Positions 8,401 to 16,472 of a stretch of DNA of 64,000 nucleotides are shown one piece after another. Location: the NCBI GenBank assembly GCA_023212695.1, contig JALCCG010000016.1, positions 62,001 through 126,000 of the forward strand, in the 5' to 3' direction. A program made the position numbers and the translations under genes. Source of the stretch: Sporisorium sorghi. Taxonomy: Eukaryota; Basidiomycota; Ustilaginomycetes; Ustilaginales; Ustilaginaceae. A model generated the notes under the pieces. It worked only from the letters and a program-made list of their open reading frames with translations. It had not been told where the DNA came from and did no database searches. Positions within the stretch are counted from its first letter, which is position 1, and each line of letters begins with the position of its first letter.

Positions 8401-9318
8401 TTAGTACTCTACGTCGGAAGAGAAATATTTGAACTGAATGATGGAAATGACGATAATCAATGCAGCCAGTACAAAAGATTGCGCCGCCGCAAGCCCGAAT
8501 TCGTAGAAATTAAACGCCGTGCTGTAAATCAGATAGGCGATGGTGGTCGTCGCAAAGTTCGGTCCGCCCTGTGTCATCAGATACACCGAGATAAACACCT
8601 GGAAGGACGTAATGACGCCCGTCACAAGCAGATACAGCGTGGTTGGTTTCATCAGTGGCCACGTAATGCGCCAGAATTTGGACCATCCGCTGGCATGGTC
8701 AATATCCGCGGCTTCATAGAGCGATTTGGGAATCCCGCCCATGGCGGCCAGATAGAGAATAATGCCTGCACCATGCGAACCGAGCCAGTTCATCAATATG
8801 AGCGAAAAGAGGGCGGTATCCGATTTGCCAAGCCATATGACGGGATCGAATCCGAACAATCCAATGAACCGATTCAAAAGCCCGGCATTCGTCGGATCGT
8901 AAATGGCAAGCCATACGACGGAGATCGTTACGCCGGAGGCTACGGCCGGCAAATACATCGTAGCCTTGAAGAACGTTTGCCATTTGTTCTTCATCTGGAA
9001 AATGAAAAAGGACAGACCATACGTGATAACAATGTTGACCGGAACCGTGCCGATCGTGAATAAGACCGTATTCCTCATGGATTTCCAGAACACTTCATCC
9101 TGTACCATCCGTGTGTAGTTATCCGTTCCAATCCATTCGGAGCCCATAACGCTGTATTCCTGGAAGCTCATCAGAAAGGCGGAAGCAACCGGGTATAGCG
9201 TAAATACCAAGAACAACAGTACTGGAGCCAGAATGAATAAATACGCCCATCCATATTCGCGCCAGTACCCCTTCATGGGGGGACGTGAAGGCCGGGCTTG
9301 CGCCGGGGCAGTCTGCAT
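8401..9318 (-). CDS. Sugar ABC transporter permease (first subunit)
   Basis: A MalF/UgpA-type permease of about 305 residues with six membrane spans and the EAA-loop sequence EAADIDHASGWSKFWRITWPLMKPT. The ATG at 9318 is preferred over an upstream in-frame start (9339) because AAAGGAGG lies eight bases before it. It pairs with the downstream permease. The proline- and alanine-rich N-terminal tail (about 20 residues) precedes the first membrane helix. Confidence 0.92.
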   Translation of the reverse strand: MQTAPAQARPSRPPMKGYWREYGWAYLFILAPVLLFLVFTLYPVASAFLMSFQEYSVMGSEWIGTDNYTRMVQDEVFWKSMRNTVLFTIGTVPVNIVITYGLSFFIFQMKNKWQTFFKATMYLPAVASGVTISVVWLAIYDPTNAGLLNRFIGLFGFDPVIWLGKSDTALFSLILMNWLGSHGAGIILYLAAMGGIPKSLYEAADIDHASGWSKFWRITWPLMKPTTLYLLVTGVITSFQVFISVYLMTQGGPNFATTTIAYLIYSTAFNFYEFGLAAAQSFVLAALIIVISIIQFKYFSSDVEY

Positions 9319-9393
9319 TTGATTTCCTCCTTTGCGCACAGGTGAAGTATGTTCATGAAGCCTTAATTCTTACAAAGCCTAGAGCGATTCGTT

Positions 9394-9445
9394 TAAAAAG
9401 GGAGTGACCCGATTTGTTCCTGCTAAGGACAACGGGACACCCCCT
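9394..9445 (-). terminator. Hairpin between binding-protein and permease genes, likely attenuator
   Basis: An imperfect stem of about 17 pairs (9400-9420 with 9427-9445) is followed on the minus strand by TTTTTAAAC. It sits between the solute-binding protein stop and the first permease. A partial terminator here would explain the usual excess of binding protein over permease; that role is inferred. Confidence 0.6.
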
Positions 9446-9456
9446 TATAACTTCAA

Positions 9457-10851
9457 TTACTGTCCTAAAATTTGTTTGCCTTTGTCTATGAAGTCTTGTG
9501 CGATCTGCTCCGGCGTCTTCTCACCCGAGAACAACGCCTGGATGTTCGGCTTCACCACTTGCTCCTTGAATTTCTTCTGGTTGCCGGAATCTTTGGCATC
9601 GAGGCTCAAGGTCACAGGAATGTCTTTGAAGTTCGCAAAAATTTCTGCTGCTTTGATGGTCGATTCTGTTCCAAGTCCTTTGCCTGCATAGAATTCCGCC
9701 TGTGATTTGCGAACGAATGGCAGCACCAGTTCATTGGCGGAATTACCGGCTTTCGCGCCGCTCAGGCCTTCCATGATCAGGAAGGTATTCTTCGCATGCT
9801 CTTCGCCCTTATCCTTCTTCTGCTTGAAGGCTACGTAGCCTTCGCCGAACATGGAGGTTTTGCGCTCTGCCCCGTCGTTGTGCGGAACCGGCAGCAGAAC
9901 AAAGTCGATTTTCTCGCCTTGCACCGTACCGCTGTCAATGTCCTTCGCACGGTTTTGCAGCATCACATCGTAATAAGGGATTGCCTTGGATACGATGGCG
10001 GCTTCCTCTGCATAGAACCAGTCCATCCGTTTAGCGGGTTGAATCGCCGCTGTCTCAGCCGGCATATGCCCGGCTTTCATCAGATCGGAAACAAACGTCA
10101 TCGTGTCCAGAATGCGCTCATCATTCCATTGAAACTCGCCTTTATCGTTCAGGACGTCCGGCATCCCGTTGCTGCGTGTCAGCATTTCGATGAAGTCAAG
10201 GGAAGTTCCGTCCGTTACCAGCGCATAGCGCTTTTTGCCGTTCGGGAGCTTGGTGGTCAGCTTATCGGCAGCTGCCTTGAATTCGGTCCAGGTCCAGCCG
10301 TTCTCCTGAATGGACTTCCAGTCGATGCCTGCTTCTTCAAGGATCTTCTTATTGCCGCCCCATGCCCACAGGGATTGGTACAGCGGAAGACCGTATTGCT
10401 TGCCTTGGATTTGACCAAGCTCGAGTGTACCCGGGAGATAGTCGTTCTTTATCTCGTCTGTGATATAAGGGGTTAATTCCAGTGCCAGACCGGTATCCAC
10501 ATAAGCACCGTCCACCGCATGGAAATAAAGATCAGGCGGATTACCGGCATTCAGGGCTACATCGAACTTCTTCGGACCTTCAGCCCATGAAAGCACTTCG
10601 GTTTCGACTGTAATGTGCGGGTATTTTTCTTTCAAATCCGCTACATGCTCTTTCAATTCATCTTCATATTTACCATGTACCGGATAAGTCCAGACAACAA
10701 CCGTGTCCTGCTTCGGTGCAGCCTCGCCATTTCCTTCCGAAGCTGTTCCGCTTCCGCCTTCAGGAGCCTTCGCCCCGCCGGAACCGCCGCAAGCCGCGGT
10801 GAACACGAGCATTAAAGAAGCCAACAATGTAAGCCAACCTTTTTTCTTCAT
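9457..10851 (-). CDS. Extracellular solute-binding lipoprotein of the sugar importer
   Basis: A 464-residue family 1 extracellular solute-binding protein. The signal peptide ends in a lipobox with the modified cysteine at residue 21 (FTAACGG), then a glycine- and glutamate-rich linker to about residue 47, then the binding domain starting DTVVVWTYPVHGKYEDELKE. It is anchored on the outer face of the membrane and delivers sugar to the permeases encoded next. The gene lies between the MurR/RpiR regulator and the permeases. A muropeptide sugar such as MurNAc-GlcNAc is the inferred ligand because every other enzyme in the locus handles MurNAc. Confidence 0.92.
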   Translation of the reverse strand: MKKKGWLTLLASLMLVFTAACGGSGGAKAPEGGSGTASEGNGEAAPKQDTVVVWTYPVHGKYEDELKEHVADLKEKYPHITVETEVLSWAEGPKKFDVALNAGNPPDLYFHAVDGAYVDTGLALELTPYITDEIKNDYLPGTLELGQIQGKQYGLPLYQSLWAWGGNKKILEEAGIDWKSIQENGWTWTEFKAAADKLTTKLPNGKKRYALVTDGTSLDFIEMLTRSNGMPDVLNDKGEFQWNDERILDTMTFVSDLMKAGHMPAETAAIQPAKRMDWFYAEEAAIVSKAIPYYDVMLQNRAKDIDSGTVQGEKIDFVLLPVPHNDGAERKTSMFGEGYVAFKQKKDKGEEHAKNTFLIMEGLSGAKAGNSANELVLPFVRKSQAEFYAGKGLGTESTIKAAEIFANFKDIPVTLSLDAKDSGNQKKFKEQVVKPNIQALFSGEKTPEQIAQDFIDKGKQILGQ

Positions 10852-10896
10852 GTACTACTCCCCTTATCATTTATATATTTGTGGTTTCGCTATGAA

Positions 10897-11733
10897 CTAC
10901 AACCGCTTGATCGCTTGCCGGCTCTCATCCAGGTATTTCACTGAATTCTCGTAATTCCGGCTGGCGACGCCAAGATATAAAATATCGATAAGATTCAACT
11001 GCGTAATACGAGACGACATCGCGCCACTGCGAATTTCGTTCTCCGTCGAGGAGGTGTACAAGGGAATATCCACCGATCGGCTTAAGGTAGAGTCACCGTA
11101 TTTCGTAATGCCAATCGTCTTGCATCCTTTCTCTTTGGCTATGGCTGCTGCGCGAATCACTTCATCCGTTTCACCGGAATAGGAGATGCATACGGCCGCA
11201 TCATCTGGAGTCAGCAGCACCGCCGAGGTGAGCTGCACATGAGGGTCCGGAAAAGATATACATACCTTATTAATCCGCAAAAATTTCTGCTGGGCATCCA
11301 TCCCGATCAGATTCGAAGCCCCTACCCCGAACATGAAAATACGCTTAGACTGATCGAGGGCCAGTACGGCCTCCTCCACCTTCCCTTCCTCCATAATCTT
11401 CATCGTATCCCGAATCGATTGAATGTTATTGTTCGAGACGTTCTGTATAATTGCAGAAATGCTGTCATTGGGCCGAATATCCTGATATCCGGTGGCTAAT
11501 GGCTCCTGCAAGTCTCCGGCTACCTTCAGCTTCAGATCCTGATAGCCCTTGAATCCCATCGTTTTGCACAGGCGAACGATAGCAGCCTGACTGGAACCGC
11601 TTCGGACAGCAAGATCCGCGACCGACATCTGTATCATCTCTGCCGGTTCCTGCAAAATGAAGGCTGCAACCTTGCGCTCGGACGGATTTAATGAATCATA
11701 CACCTCACGCAATCGAACCAATCCGCCGTTCAT
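10897..11733 (-). CDS. murR: MurR/RpiR family transcriptional regulator
   Basis: About 278 residues: an N-terminal helix-turn-helix (residues about 1-80, with VADLAVRSGSSQAAIVRLCKTMG) and a C-terminal SIS sugar-phosphate-binding domain (GVGASNLIGMDAQQK and SYSGETDEVIRAA). I take the ATG at 11733 because a GGGGGGCAAGG sequence precedes it; the frame is open to 11829. It heads the ABC-namZ-anmK operon and faces the kinase-murQ pair, so it probably senses MurNAc-6-phosphate. The symbol is by analogy; other RpiR members would look alike. Confidence 0.88.
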   Translation of the reverse strand: MNGGLVRLREVYDSLNPSERKVAAFILQEPAEMIQMSVADLAVRSGSSQAAIVRLCKTMGFKGYQDLKLKVAGDLQEPLATGYQDIRPNDSISAIIQNVSNNNIQSIRDTMKIMEEGKVEEAVLALDQSKRIFMFGVGASNLIGMDAQQKFLRINKVCISFPDPHVQLTSAVLLTPDDAAVCISYSGETDEVIRAAAIAKEKGCKTIGITKYGDSTLSRSVDIPLYTSSTENEIRSGAMSSRITQLNLIDILYLGVASRNYENSVKYLDESRQAIKRL

Positions 11734-11814
11734 TCCTTGCCCCCCTTTACTCATAATCCTCTGATGATCATTCATATGTAATATTACTTTACACCTATTG
11801 AATGAAAGCATGAC

Positions 11815-11828
11815 TGGTATCGCTTTCA
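11815..11828 (-). promoter_or_regulatory. cre site for catabolite repression of the murR operon
   Basis: TGAAAGCGATACCA on the minus strand fits the TGNAANCGNWNNCW consensus at every position. It lies about 13-26 bases after the predicted transcription start, a position where CcpA would block elongation. Confidence 0.65.
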
Positions 11829-11847
11829 ATATCAGTGGATTGAGTTC

Positions 11848-11876
11848 ATTATAAATTGTATGAAATTATATTTCAA
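11848..11876 (-). promoter_or_regulatory. Promoter of the murR operon with embedded palindrome
   Basis: On the minus strand TTGAAA (11871-11876) and TATAAT (11848-11853) are separated by 17 bases. The palindrome TGAAATTATATTTCA (11861-11875) fills the -35 and spacer. It is the natural candidate for the MurR operator and also lies 28 bases from the -35 of the divergent kinase promoter, so one site could control both units. Confidence 0.7.
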
Positions 11877-11903
11877 TACATAATTGATGATTTAAAATTT
11901 TAT

Positions 11904-11932
11904 TTTACAACACTTCTTTTTTCTCCTATACT
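11904..11932 (+). promoter_or_regulatory. Promoter of the kinase-murQ unit
   Basis: TTTACA (11904-11909) and TATACT (11927-11932) are separated by 17 bases, a near-consensus sigma-A promoter. It predicts transcription from about 11939, twenty bases before the kinase start. Confidence 0.72.
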
Positions 11933-11958
11933 GGATATAGAAAGCGAAGTGGTTCAAT

Positions 11959-12915
11959 ATGGAAATTCATATCGGTGTTGATGGTGGCGGCACAAAGACT
12001 GATGCAACCGCTATCCACAGCAGCGGAGAGGTATTGTCCCGTTTTACCGGAGGTTCCACAAATCCTTATATTGTAACGTTCGATAAAGCGATGGCGGAAC
12101 TCCAGAACGTGTTGGATGGGCTCCTGACACCTCTGAATGATGAGTCATTTTCATTAACATCAATATGTCTTGGGATGTCAGGTATAAGTTCTGTGGATGA
12201 ACGTCGGCGTGTTCAATTACACCTTCTTTCCTATTTTCAGCAGCGGCTGCCCTCCATACGCATATACATGCGTTCGGAAGCCGAGATTTCATTAATGGCT
12301 GTGCTGGAGCGTCAGCATGGAATGCTCGCCATCTCGGGAACCGGCTCCAATACTTACGGTATCACCCAATCCGGAGATATCCACCGCGTCGGCGGCTGGG
12401 GGCATCTTCTCGGGGATGAAGGCAGCGGTTACCAGATTGGGCTTCAGACCCTGAAATCGGTAATCAAGAGTCATGAAGGCATTACACCGCCCACTATCAT
12501 GACCAGCCTGATTGTTGAATCCTACCCTCTCCAGCATATTACCGATCTCAAATCTTACATTTACCAGCCCGCTATAACGAAACAGCATATCGCTTCCTTC
12601 GCCCGCTGCTGCATTGAAGCAGCGGAAGCCGGGGATGAAGCGGCACTCCGTATCATCCGGCAGCAGGCTGAAGAGCTGGCCGATACAACTAGCGCTCTCA
12701 TCAGGCAGCAAGCTGAATTCGAAGAGAGTGATCTGGTATGGATCGGCTCGATATTCAAGCATTCGCCAGATTTCCGGAAGGCGTACTGCGACTCCCTGCT
12801 AATGCGTTATCCTCAGCTGCGATTTCCCGAAGGGAACCGTGAACGAACACCCGCGCATGGTGCGGCCCTGTTAGCCTGCAAGCTATTTACAGACGGCGTC
12901 TCTGACTTGCTGTAG
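11959..12915 (+). CDS. BadF/BadG-family amino-sugar kinase (GlcNAc/MurNAc kinase)
   Basis: A 318-residue ASKHA-fold kinase of the BadF/BadG/BcrA family. The phosphate-1 loop GVDGGGTKTDATAI is at residues 5-18, with GTGSNTYG and GWGHLLGDEGSGYQIG further on. Family members phosphorylate GlcNAc, and in Clostridium MurK phosphorylates both MurNAc and GlcNAc. With an ABC importer instead of a PTS, imported MurNAc would need exactly such a kinase before MurQ. The ribosome binding site is weak. It is followed 55 bases later by murQ. Specificity for MurNAc over GlcNAc is inferred. Confidence 0.88.
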   Translation: MEIHIGVDGGGTKTDATAIHSSGEVLSRFTGGSTNPYIVTFDKAMAELQNVLDGLLTPLNDESFSLTSICLGMSGISSVDERRRVQLHLLSYFQQRLPSIRIYMRSEAEISLMAVLERQHGMLAISGTGSNTYGITQSGDIHRVGGWGHLLGDEGSGYQIGLQTLKSVIKSHEGITPPTIMTSLIVESYPLQHITDLKSYIYQPAITKQHIASFARCCIEAAEAGDEAALRIIRQQAEELADTTSALIRQQAEFEESDLVWIGSIFKHSPDFRKAYCDSLLMRYPQLRFPEGNRERTPAHGAALLACKLFTDGVSDLL

Positions 12916-12970
12916 CATTCACATCATCAGTGCCCGTCCATATTCCAAGGCAAAAAAGGAGACCTGTCTC

Positions 12971-13882
12971 ATGACGAATACTCTAAGTCAATTGACAACC
13001 GAACAGCCTCATGAACATACGCAGAACATTGATCAGTTGAGCTCAGAACAAATTATGATCCTTATTAATAACGAGGATAGTCTGATCACCGAAACGATTC
13101 GTGAACAGATCCCTCTTATAGCCCGAGCAGCGGATCTCGTGGTAGAAGCTTTCGAGAATGGCGGCAGATTGTTCTACATAGGCGCAGGAACCAGCGGTCG
13201 AATCGGTATCCTTGACGCATCCGAATGCCCACCTACCTACGGGACGGATCCGTCCATGGTGCAAGGGTTGATCGCAGGCGGCTTCAGAGCCGTGAAGGAG
13301 GCGATTGAAGGTGCGGAGGATAGCGAGGAATTGGGTGCCCAGGACATCAATGAAAACGGTATCAGCAAGAAGGACGTTATCATTGGGATCGCCGCCAGCG
13401 GACGCACGCCTTATGTTCTTGGAGCTATGCGACGTGCCAAGGAACTCGGAGCGGTTGTTGTCGGGCTCTGCAATAACTACGAATCGCCCATGCATCAGTA
13501 TGCGGATTTTGTGATTGAAGCCGTCGTTGGCCCTGAGGTCATTATGGGCTCCACGCGCATGAAGGCCGGTACATCGCAAAAGCTGATCCTCAATATGCTG
13601 ACAACAACGGCCATGATTCGAATTGGCAAGGTGTACAAAAACCTGATGGTCGACCTCAACCCTTCGAATAACAAGCTTGTGCATCGTGCCAAACGCATCA
13701 TTACGCTTGCAACAGGTGCATCGGAGGAGGAAGTGGAGAAGGCTTACCATGAAGCCGGTGCCCATGTCAAAACAGCAATTGTTATGCTCTTGGCGAATGT
13801 CAGTGCTGCGGAGGCATCCACGCTGCTTGATGGTACCCGCGGATTCGTTCGCGGTGCGATTGATCTAAAGGCGTCCAAGTAA
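12971..13882 (+). CDS. murQ: N-acetylmuramic acid 6-phosphate etherase
   Basis: A 303-residue SIS-domain lyase. Signature stretches are GAGTSGRIGILDASECPPTYG (about residues 72-92), IGIAASGRTPYVLGA and GSTRMKAGTSQKLILNM. It cleaves the D-lactyl ether of MurNAc-6-phosphate, giving GlcNAc-6-phosphate and D-lactate in the cytoplasm. It is preceded by AAGGAG nine bases from the ATG and follows the kinase gene, which makes its substrate; AnmK on the opposite strand feeds the same intermediate. A strong terminator follows. Confidence 0.96.
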   Translation: MTNTLSQLTTEQPHEHTQNIDQLSSEQIMILINNEDSLITETIREQIPLIARAADLVVEAFENGGRLFYIGAGTSGRIGILDASECPPTYGTDPSMVQGLIAGGFRAVKEAIEGAEDSEELGAQDINENGISKKDVIIGIAASGRTPYVLGAMRRAKELGAVVVGLCNNYESPMHQYADFVIEAVVGPEVIMGSTRMKAGTSQKLILNMLTTTAMIRIGKVYKNLMVDLNPSNNKLVHRAKRIITLATGASEEEVEKAYHEAGAHVKTAIVMLLANVSAAEASTLLDGTRGFVRGAIDLKASK

Positions 13883-13923
13883 AGCAATGGGCTTGTTATG
13901 CTGTGTAAGCCTTCCATGAATAG

Positions 13924-13977
13924 AAACGGGATATCTCCAGGTCCATGTTGGCCTGTACGATATCCCGTTTATTTTTT
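13924..13977 (+). terminator. Intrinsic terminator after murQ
   Basis: An 11-bp perfect stem (13924-13934 with 13960-13970) is followed by ATTTTTT. It closes the kinase-murQ unit. Confidence 0.85.
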
Positions 13978-14009
13978 GCTGTTTTATCGGATACTCACTG
14001 CCTATGATC

Positions 14010-14876
14010 TCATCTGTCCATGCCCTGCTTCATTCCAACCTGTTGTTCGCTCCATTCCCACAGGCGAGCGGCAAGTTTTGTATCCCTTGCCTTCTCTGTG
14101 GTTTTGTCCGGCTGGCACTTGACGTAATATTCCCCTGTCACATGCTCTACTTCAGGACTAGAGGCCAGATAAATCGCTGTCCGGGCACCTTCGAGCGCCG
14201 TTAAGAAGAACGGGCGAAGCAGCTTATAGACCGCTTTACCGAAGCCTGTATCCCGGTTTACACCAAGACTGGTGCTTACGGCGCCGGGATGGAGTGCATT
14301 GACCGTCACCCGCGTCGGCTGCAGTCGGCGCGCCAGCTCTTTGGTGAATAAAATATTGGCCAACTTCGACTGCGCATAACCCTTGGCCACATTGAATCCC
14401 TTCGCCAGATTAGGATCTTCCCAGTGGATGCTTCCAACCTTATGCGCCCCCGAGGATACGTTCACGATCCGACCCTGCCGTGCACGCTGGAGGGGTTCAA
14501 GCAGCTCGTTTGTCAACAGGAAATGACCTAAATGATTAACGCCGATCATGGCTTCGTACCCGTCCTTCGTCAACTCCCGCTTAATGGTAACCACACCGGC
14601 ATTGTTCACCAGAACATCGAGTTTGTTGTGCTTGGCCTTAAAATCGGCAGCAAATGCCCGAATGCTGTCAAAAGAGCCCAGATCCAGCGTCATCAGTTCA
14701 AGCTCTGTGCTTCCGCTCTCTTCCAGCGCCTGGTGAAGCGCCGCTTCCCCTCTGGATTGGCTCCGGCATGCCATCACAACATGCGCCCCCAATTTGGCAA
14801 GCTCAATCGTTGTAGCCAGGCCCATACCAGAGTTAGCCCCTGTTACAATAATGATACTCCCTGCCATGTCATTCAT
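14010..14876 (-). CDS. Short-chain dehydrogenase/reductase, retinol-dehydrogenase-like
   Basis: A 288-residue SDR with the nucleotide-binding TGANSGMG, NNAG (VNNAGVV), NVSSGAH and the catalytic YAQSK. The C-terminal part (YYVKCQPDKTTEKARD) resembles the retinol-dehydrogenase-like subgroup that reduces or oxidises lipophilic alcohols with NADP(H). An AGGAGGTC ribosome binding site precedes the ATG at 14876. It is convergent with murQ and downstream of tagO, but a terminator separates it from tagO. Substrate unknown. Confidence 0.85.
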   Translation of the reverse strand: MNDMAGSIIIVTGANSGMGLATTIELAKLGAHVVMACRSQSRGEAALHQALEESGSTELELMTLDLGSFDSIRAFAADFKAKHNKLDVLVNNAGVVTIKRELTKDGYEAMIGVNHLGHFLLTNELLEPLQRARQGRIVNVSSGAHKVGSIHWEDPNLAKGFNVAKGYAQSKLANILFTKELARRLQPTRVTVNALHPGAVSTSLGVNRDTGFGKAVYKLLRPFFLTALEGARTAIYLASSPEVEHVTGEYYVKCQPDKTTEKARDTKLAARLWEWSEQQVGMKQGMDR

Positions 14877-14914
14877 CCGCAGACCTCCTCTTACTTCCTA
14901 CCCTATCATGCTAA

Positions 14915-14954
14915 CAAAAAATCCCGCCACCAACATCAATTTGGAGACGGGACT
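14915..14954 (-). terminator. Intrinsic terminator after the TagO/WecA gene
   Basis: A GC-rich stem of about ten pairs (14921-14932 with 14943-14953) is followed on the minus strand by ATTTTTTG, 41 bases after the gene. Confidence 0.8.
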
Positions 14955-14995
14955 TAGATAACGTACAGATGTAATTCAGACAAAGGATCAGCGCC

Positions 14996-15961
14996 TTAGG
15001 CTCCGCTCCCATTCATCGCCAGTATGATCGCAGCCAGACCGAAACACAGATTCAGCAAGCACAGAAATACCAGTGTCTGCTTCTGATTCAGCCCCGTTGC
15101 CAGCAAACGATAATGCGCCTGGGAAGCGTCGGCCTGATAAATCGGTTTGGATTGAAGCATTCTGCGGATAACCACAATGATATTATCGAAGATCGGCACA
15201 CCCAGAGCAAAGATGGGAACGAACAAGGAAGCCAAGGTGGCCCCTTTAAACGCGCCATCCAGAGCAATGATCCCTAGTATAAACCCAAGGAAGGTTGCAC
15301 CGGCATCCCCCATGAATACTCTGGCCGGCGGCTTATTGTACCGCAAATAGCCAAGCGCAGCACCCACGAGAACGACCGCAAGCAGCGCGGATTCGCCTCT
15401 GCCCATCGTAATGGCCACTACAAACAACGTGCCTCCGGATATGGCTGAGAGTCCTCCGGCTAGTCCGTCAATGCCGTCCGAGAAATTAATGACGGTCGTT
15501 ACACCAAAAATCCATAATATTGTCAAGATGAGTTGCAGCCATTCCGGCAAATTGATATATTGCCCCGTGAACGGATTGTTGAATCCTTCAAACGCAATGC
15601 CGTAGCTGTATACAACGACAGCCGCGCTCATCTGAACAATGAACTTCGGCAGTGAAGCCAGTTCCTTGCCCTGGGACTTATACCAATCGTCCACAAGACC
15701 AATCCCAAGAATCAGGGCACTACCGATAAAGATACCTACCGCTTCCCTGGAAATGGTACCGGTAAGTGCAAAATATGTGATAAAAAATCCGATGAATATG
15801 GCGATGCCCGCTGTCAGCGGTATCGGTTCGCGGTGTATTTTCCGCTCGCTGTCCGGCCTTGGCTTGTCCACAAAATCAATCTTGATCGCAAGTTTGCGAA
15901 ATGGCGGAATCAATACCAGGACCAGCACCATGGATATGACAAACGCTGCTAAATAGAGCAT
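14996..15961 (-). CDS. tagO: Undecaprenyl-phosphate GlcNAc-1-phosphate transferase (TagO/WecA/MraY family)
   Basis: About 321 residues with ten or eleven membrane spans. The family's acidic and glycan-binding motifs are present: GLVDDWYKS, NFSDGIDGLAGG, FMGDAGATFLGF and the cytoplasmic loop QAHYRLL. It transfers GlcNAc-1-phosphate (or a related sugar phosphate) to undecaprenyl phosphate, starting wall teichoic acid or other envelope glycan synthesis. The ATG at 15961 is preceded by GGGAGGAAACC; an open frame to 16063 has no ribosome binding site. It stands alone between terminators. A different UDP-sugar donor is possible. Confidence 0.85.
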   Translation of the reverse strand: MLYLAAFVISMVLVLVLIPPFRKLAIKIDFVDKPRPDSERKIHREPIPLTAGIAIFIGFFITYFALTGTISREAVGIFIGSALILGIGLVDDWYKSQGKELASLPKFIVQMSAAVVVYSYGIAFEGFNNPFTGQYINLPEWLQLILTILWIFGVTTVINFSDGIDGLAGGLSAISGGTLFVVAITMGRGESALLAVVLVGAALGYLRYNKPPARVFMGDAGATFLGFILGIIALDGAFKGATLASLFVPIFALGVPIFDNIIVVIRRMLQSKPIYQADASQAHYRLLATGLNQKQTLVFLCLLNLCFGLAAIILAMNGSGA

Positions 15962-16040
15962 GGTTTCCTCCCAATAAATGATGAATAATGGAGAACATTG
16001 CAATCTAAGTATATGACTTATAAGGAACTCTATCAACCTA

Positions 16041-16090
16041 TCAAAAGAAAAAGACTGCCACATCAGTAGAATGATCTACTTAGCAGCAGC
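16041..16090 (-). terminator. Intrinsic terminator of the 26-residue small gene
   Basis: On the minus strand AGTAGA and TCTACT pair around a TCAT loop, flanked by a further CTGC/GCAG pairing. TCTTTTTCTTTT follows. It lies 17 bases after the small gene's stop and before tagO, so the small gene is its own transcription unit. Confidence 0.6.
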
Positions 16091-16106
16091 CCTCCGGACT
16101 CACAGG

Positions 16107-16187
16107 TTAAGACTCCTTCTTGTTCACCACAAGTCCGATGATCATAACGATAAGTGCCAGCAAAGCAATCAACTGATCGATGGTCAT
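16107..16187 (-). CDS. 26-residue holin-like small membrane protein (type I toxin-like)
   Basis: The reading frame runs from ATG (16187) to TAA (16107). The protein has a short polar start (MTIDQ), one continuous hydrophobic helix of about 16 residues, and a charged end NKKES. An AAGGAGG sequence lies nine bases before the ATG. This layout matches the putative holin-like small peptides widespread in Bacilli, some of which are the toxin half of type I toxin-antitoxin pairs. A terminator follows directly. No antitoxin RNA can be assigned; a weak plus-strand promoter (TTGTTC at about 16120, CATAAC 17 bases on) would read antisense to it. The coding call is good; the toxin role is inference. Confidence 0.65.
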   Translation of the reverse strand: MTIDQLIALLALIVMIIGLVVNKKES

Positions 16188-16318
16188 GGCGGAAAGCCTC
16201 CTTATGACAGGATGGCTCTTGCCCGGACTATACATCTCACTCTCCCGTTAAATGCCTTACTTACTTTCCCCACTACCATCCTATGAGGGCTCGCTCCCGA
16301 TTTATGACGAGATCCCAG

Positions 16319-16362
16319 AAAAAAAACCTGCCCCCGTTCAGCGAACGGTTGAAAGGGCAGGT
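16319..16362 (-). terminator. Intrinsic terminator of the deo operon
   Basis: A perfect 8-bp stem (16326-16333 with 16355-16362), with an inner CCGTT/AACGG pairing, is followed on the minus strand by a run of eight T. It lies 110 bases after pdp. Confidence 0.85.
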
Positions 16363-16472
16363 GGTACATCGTGCTGACACACCGGGCAGAGCTCCCTCTC
16401 CCCCTATCTTGAAGAGTCTTCGCTTCGCCTGACGGTGATCAGCGTTATGGCTTGATCGGATTAGGATTTAAC

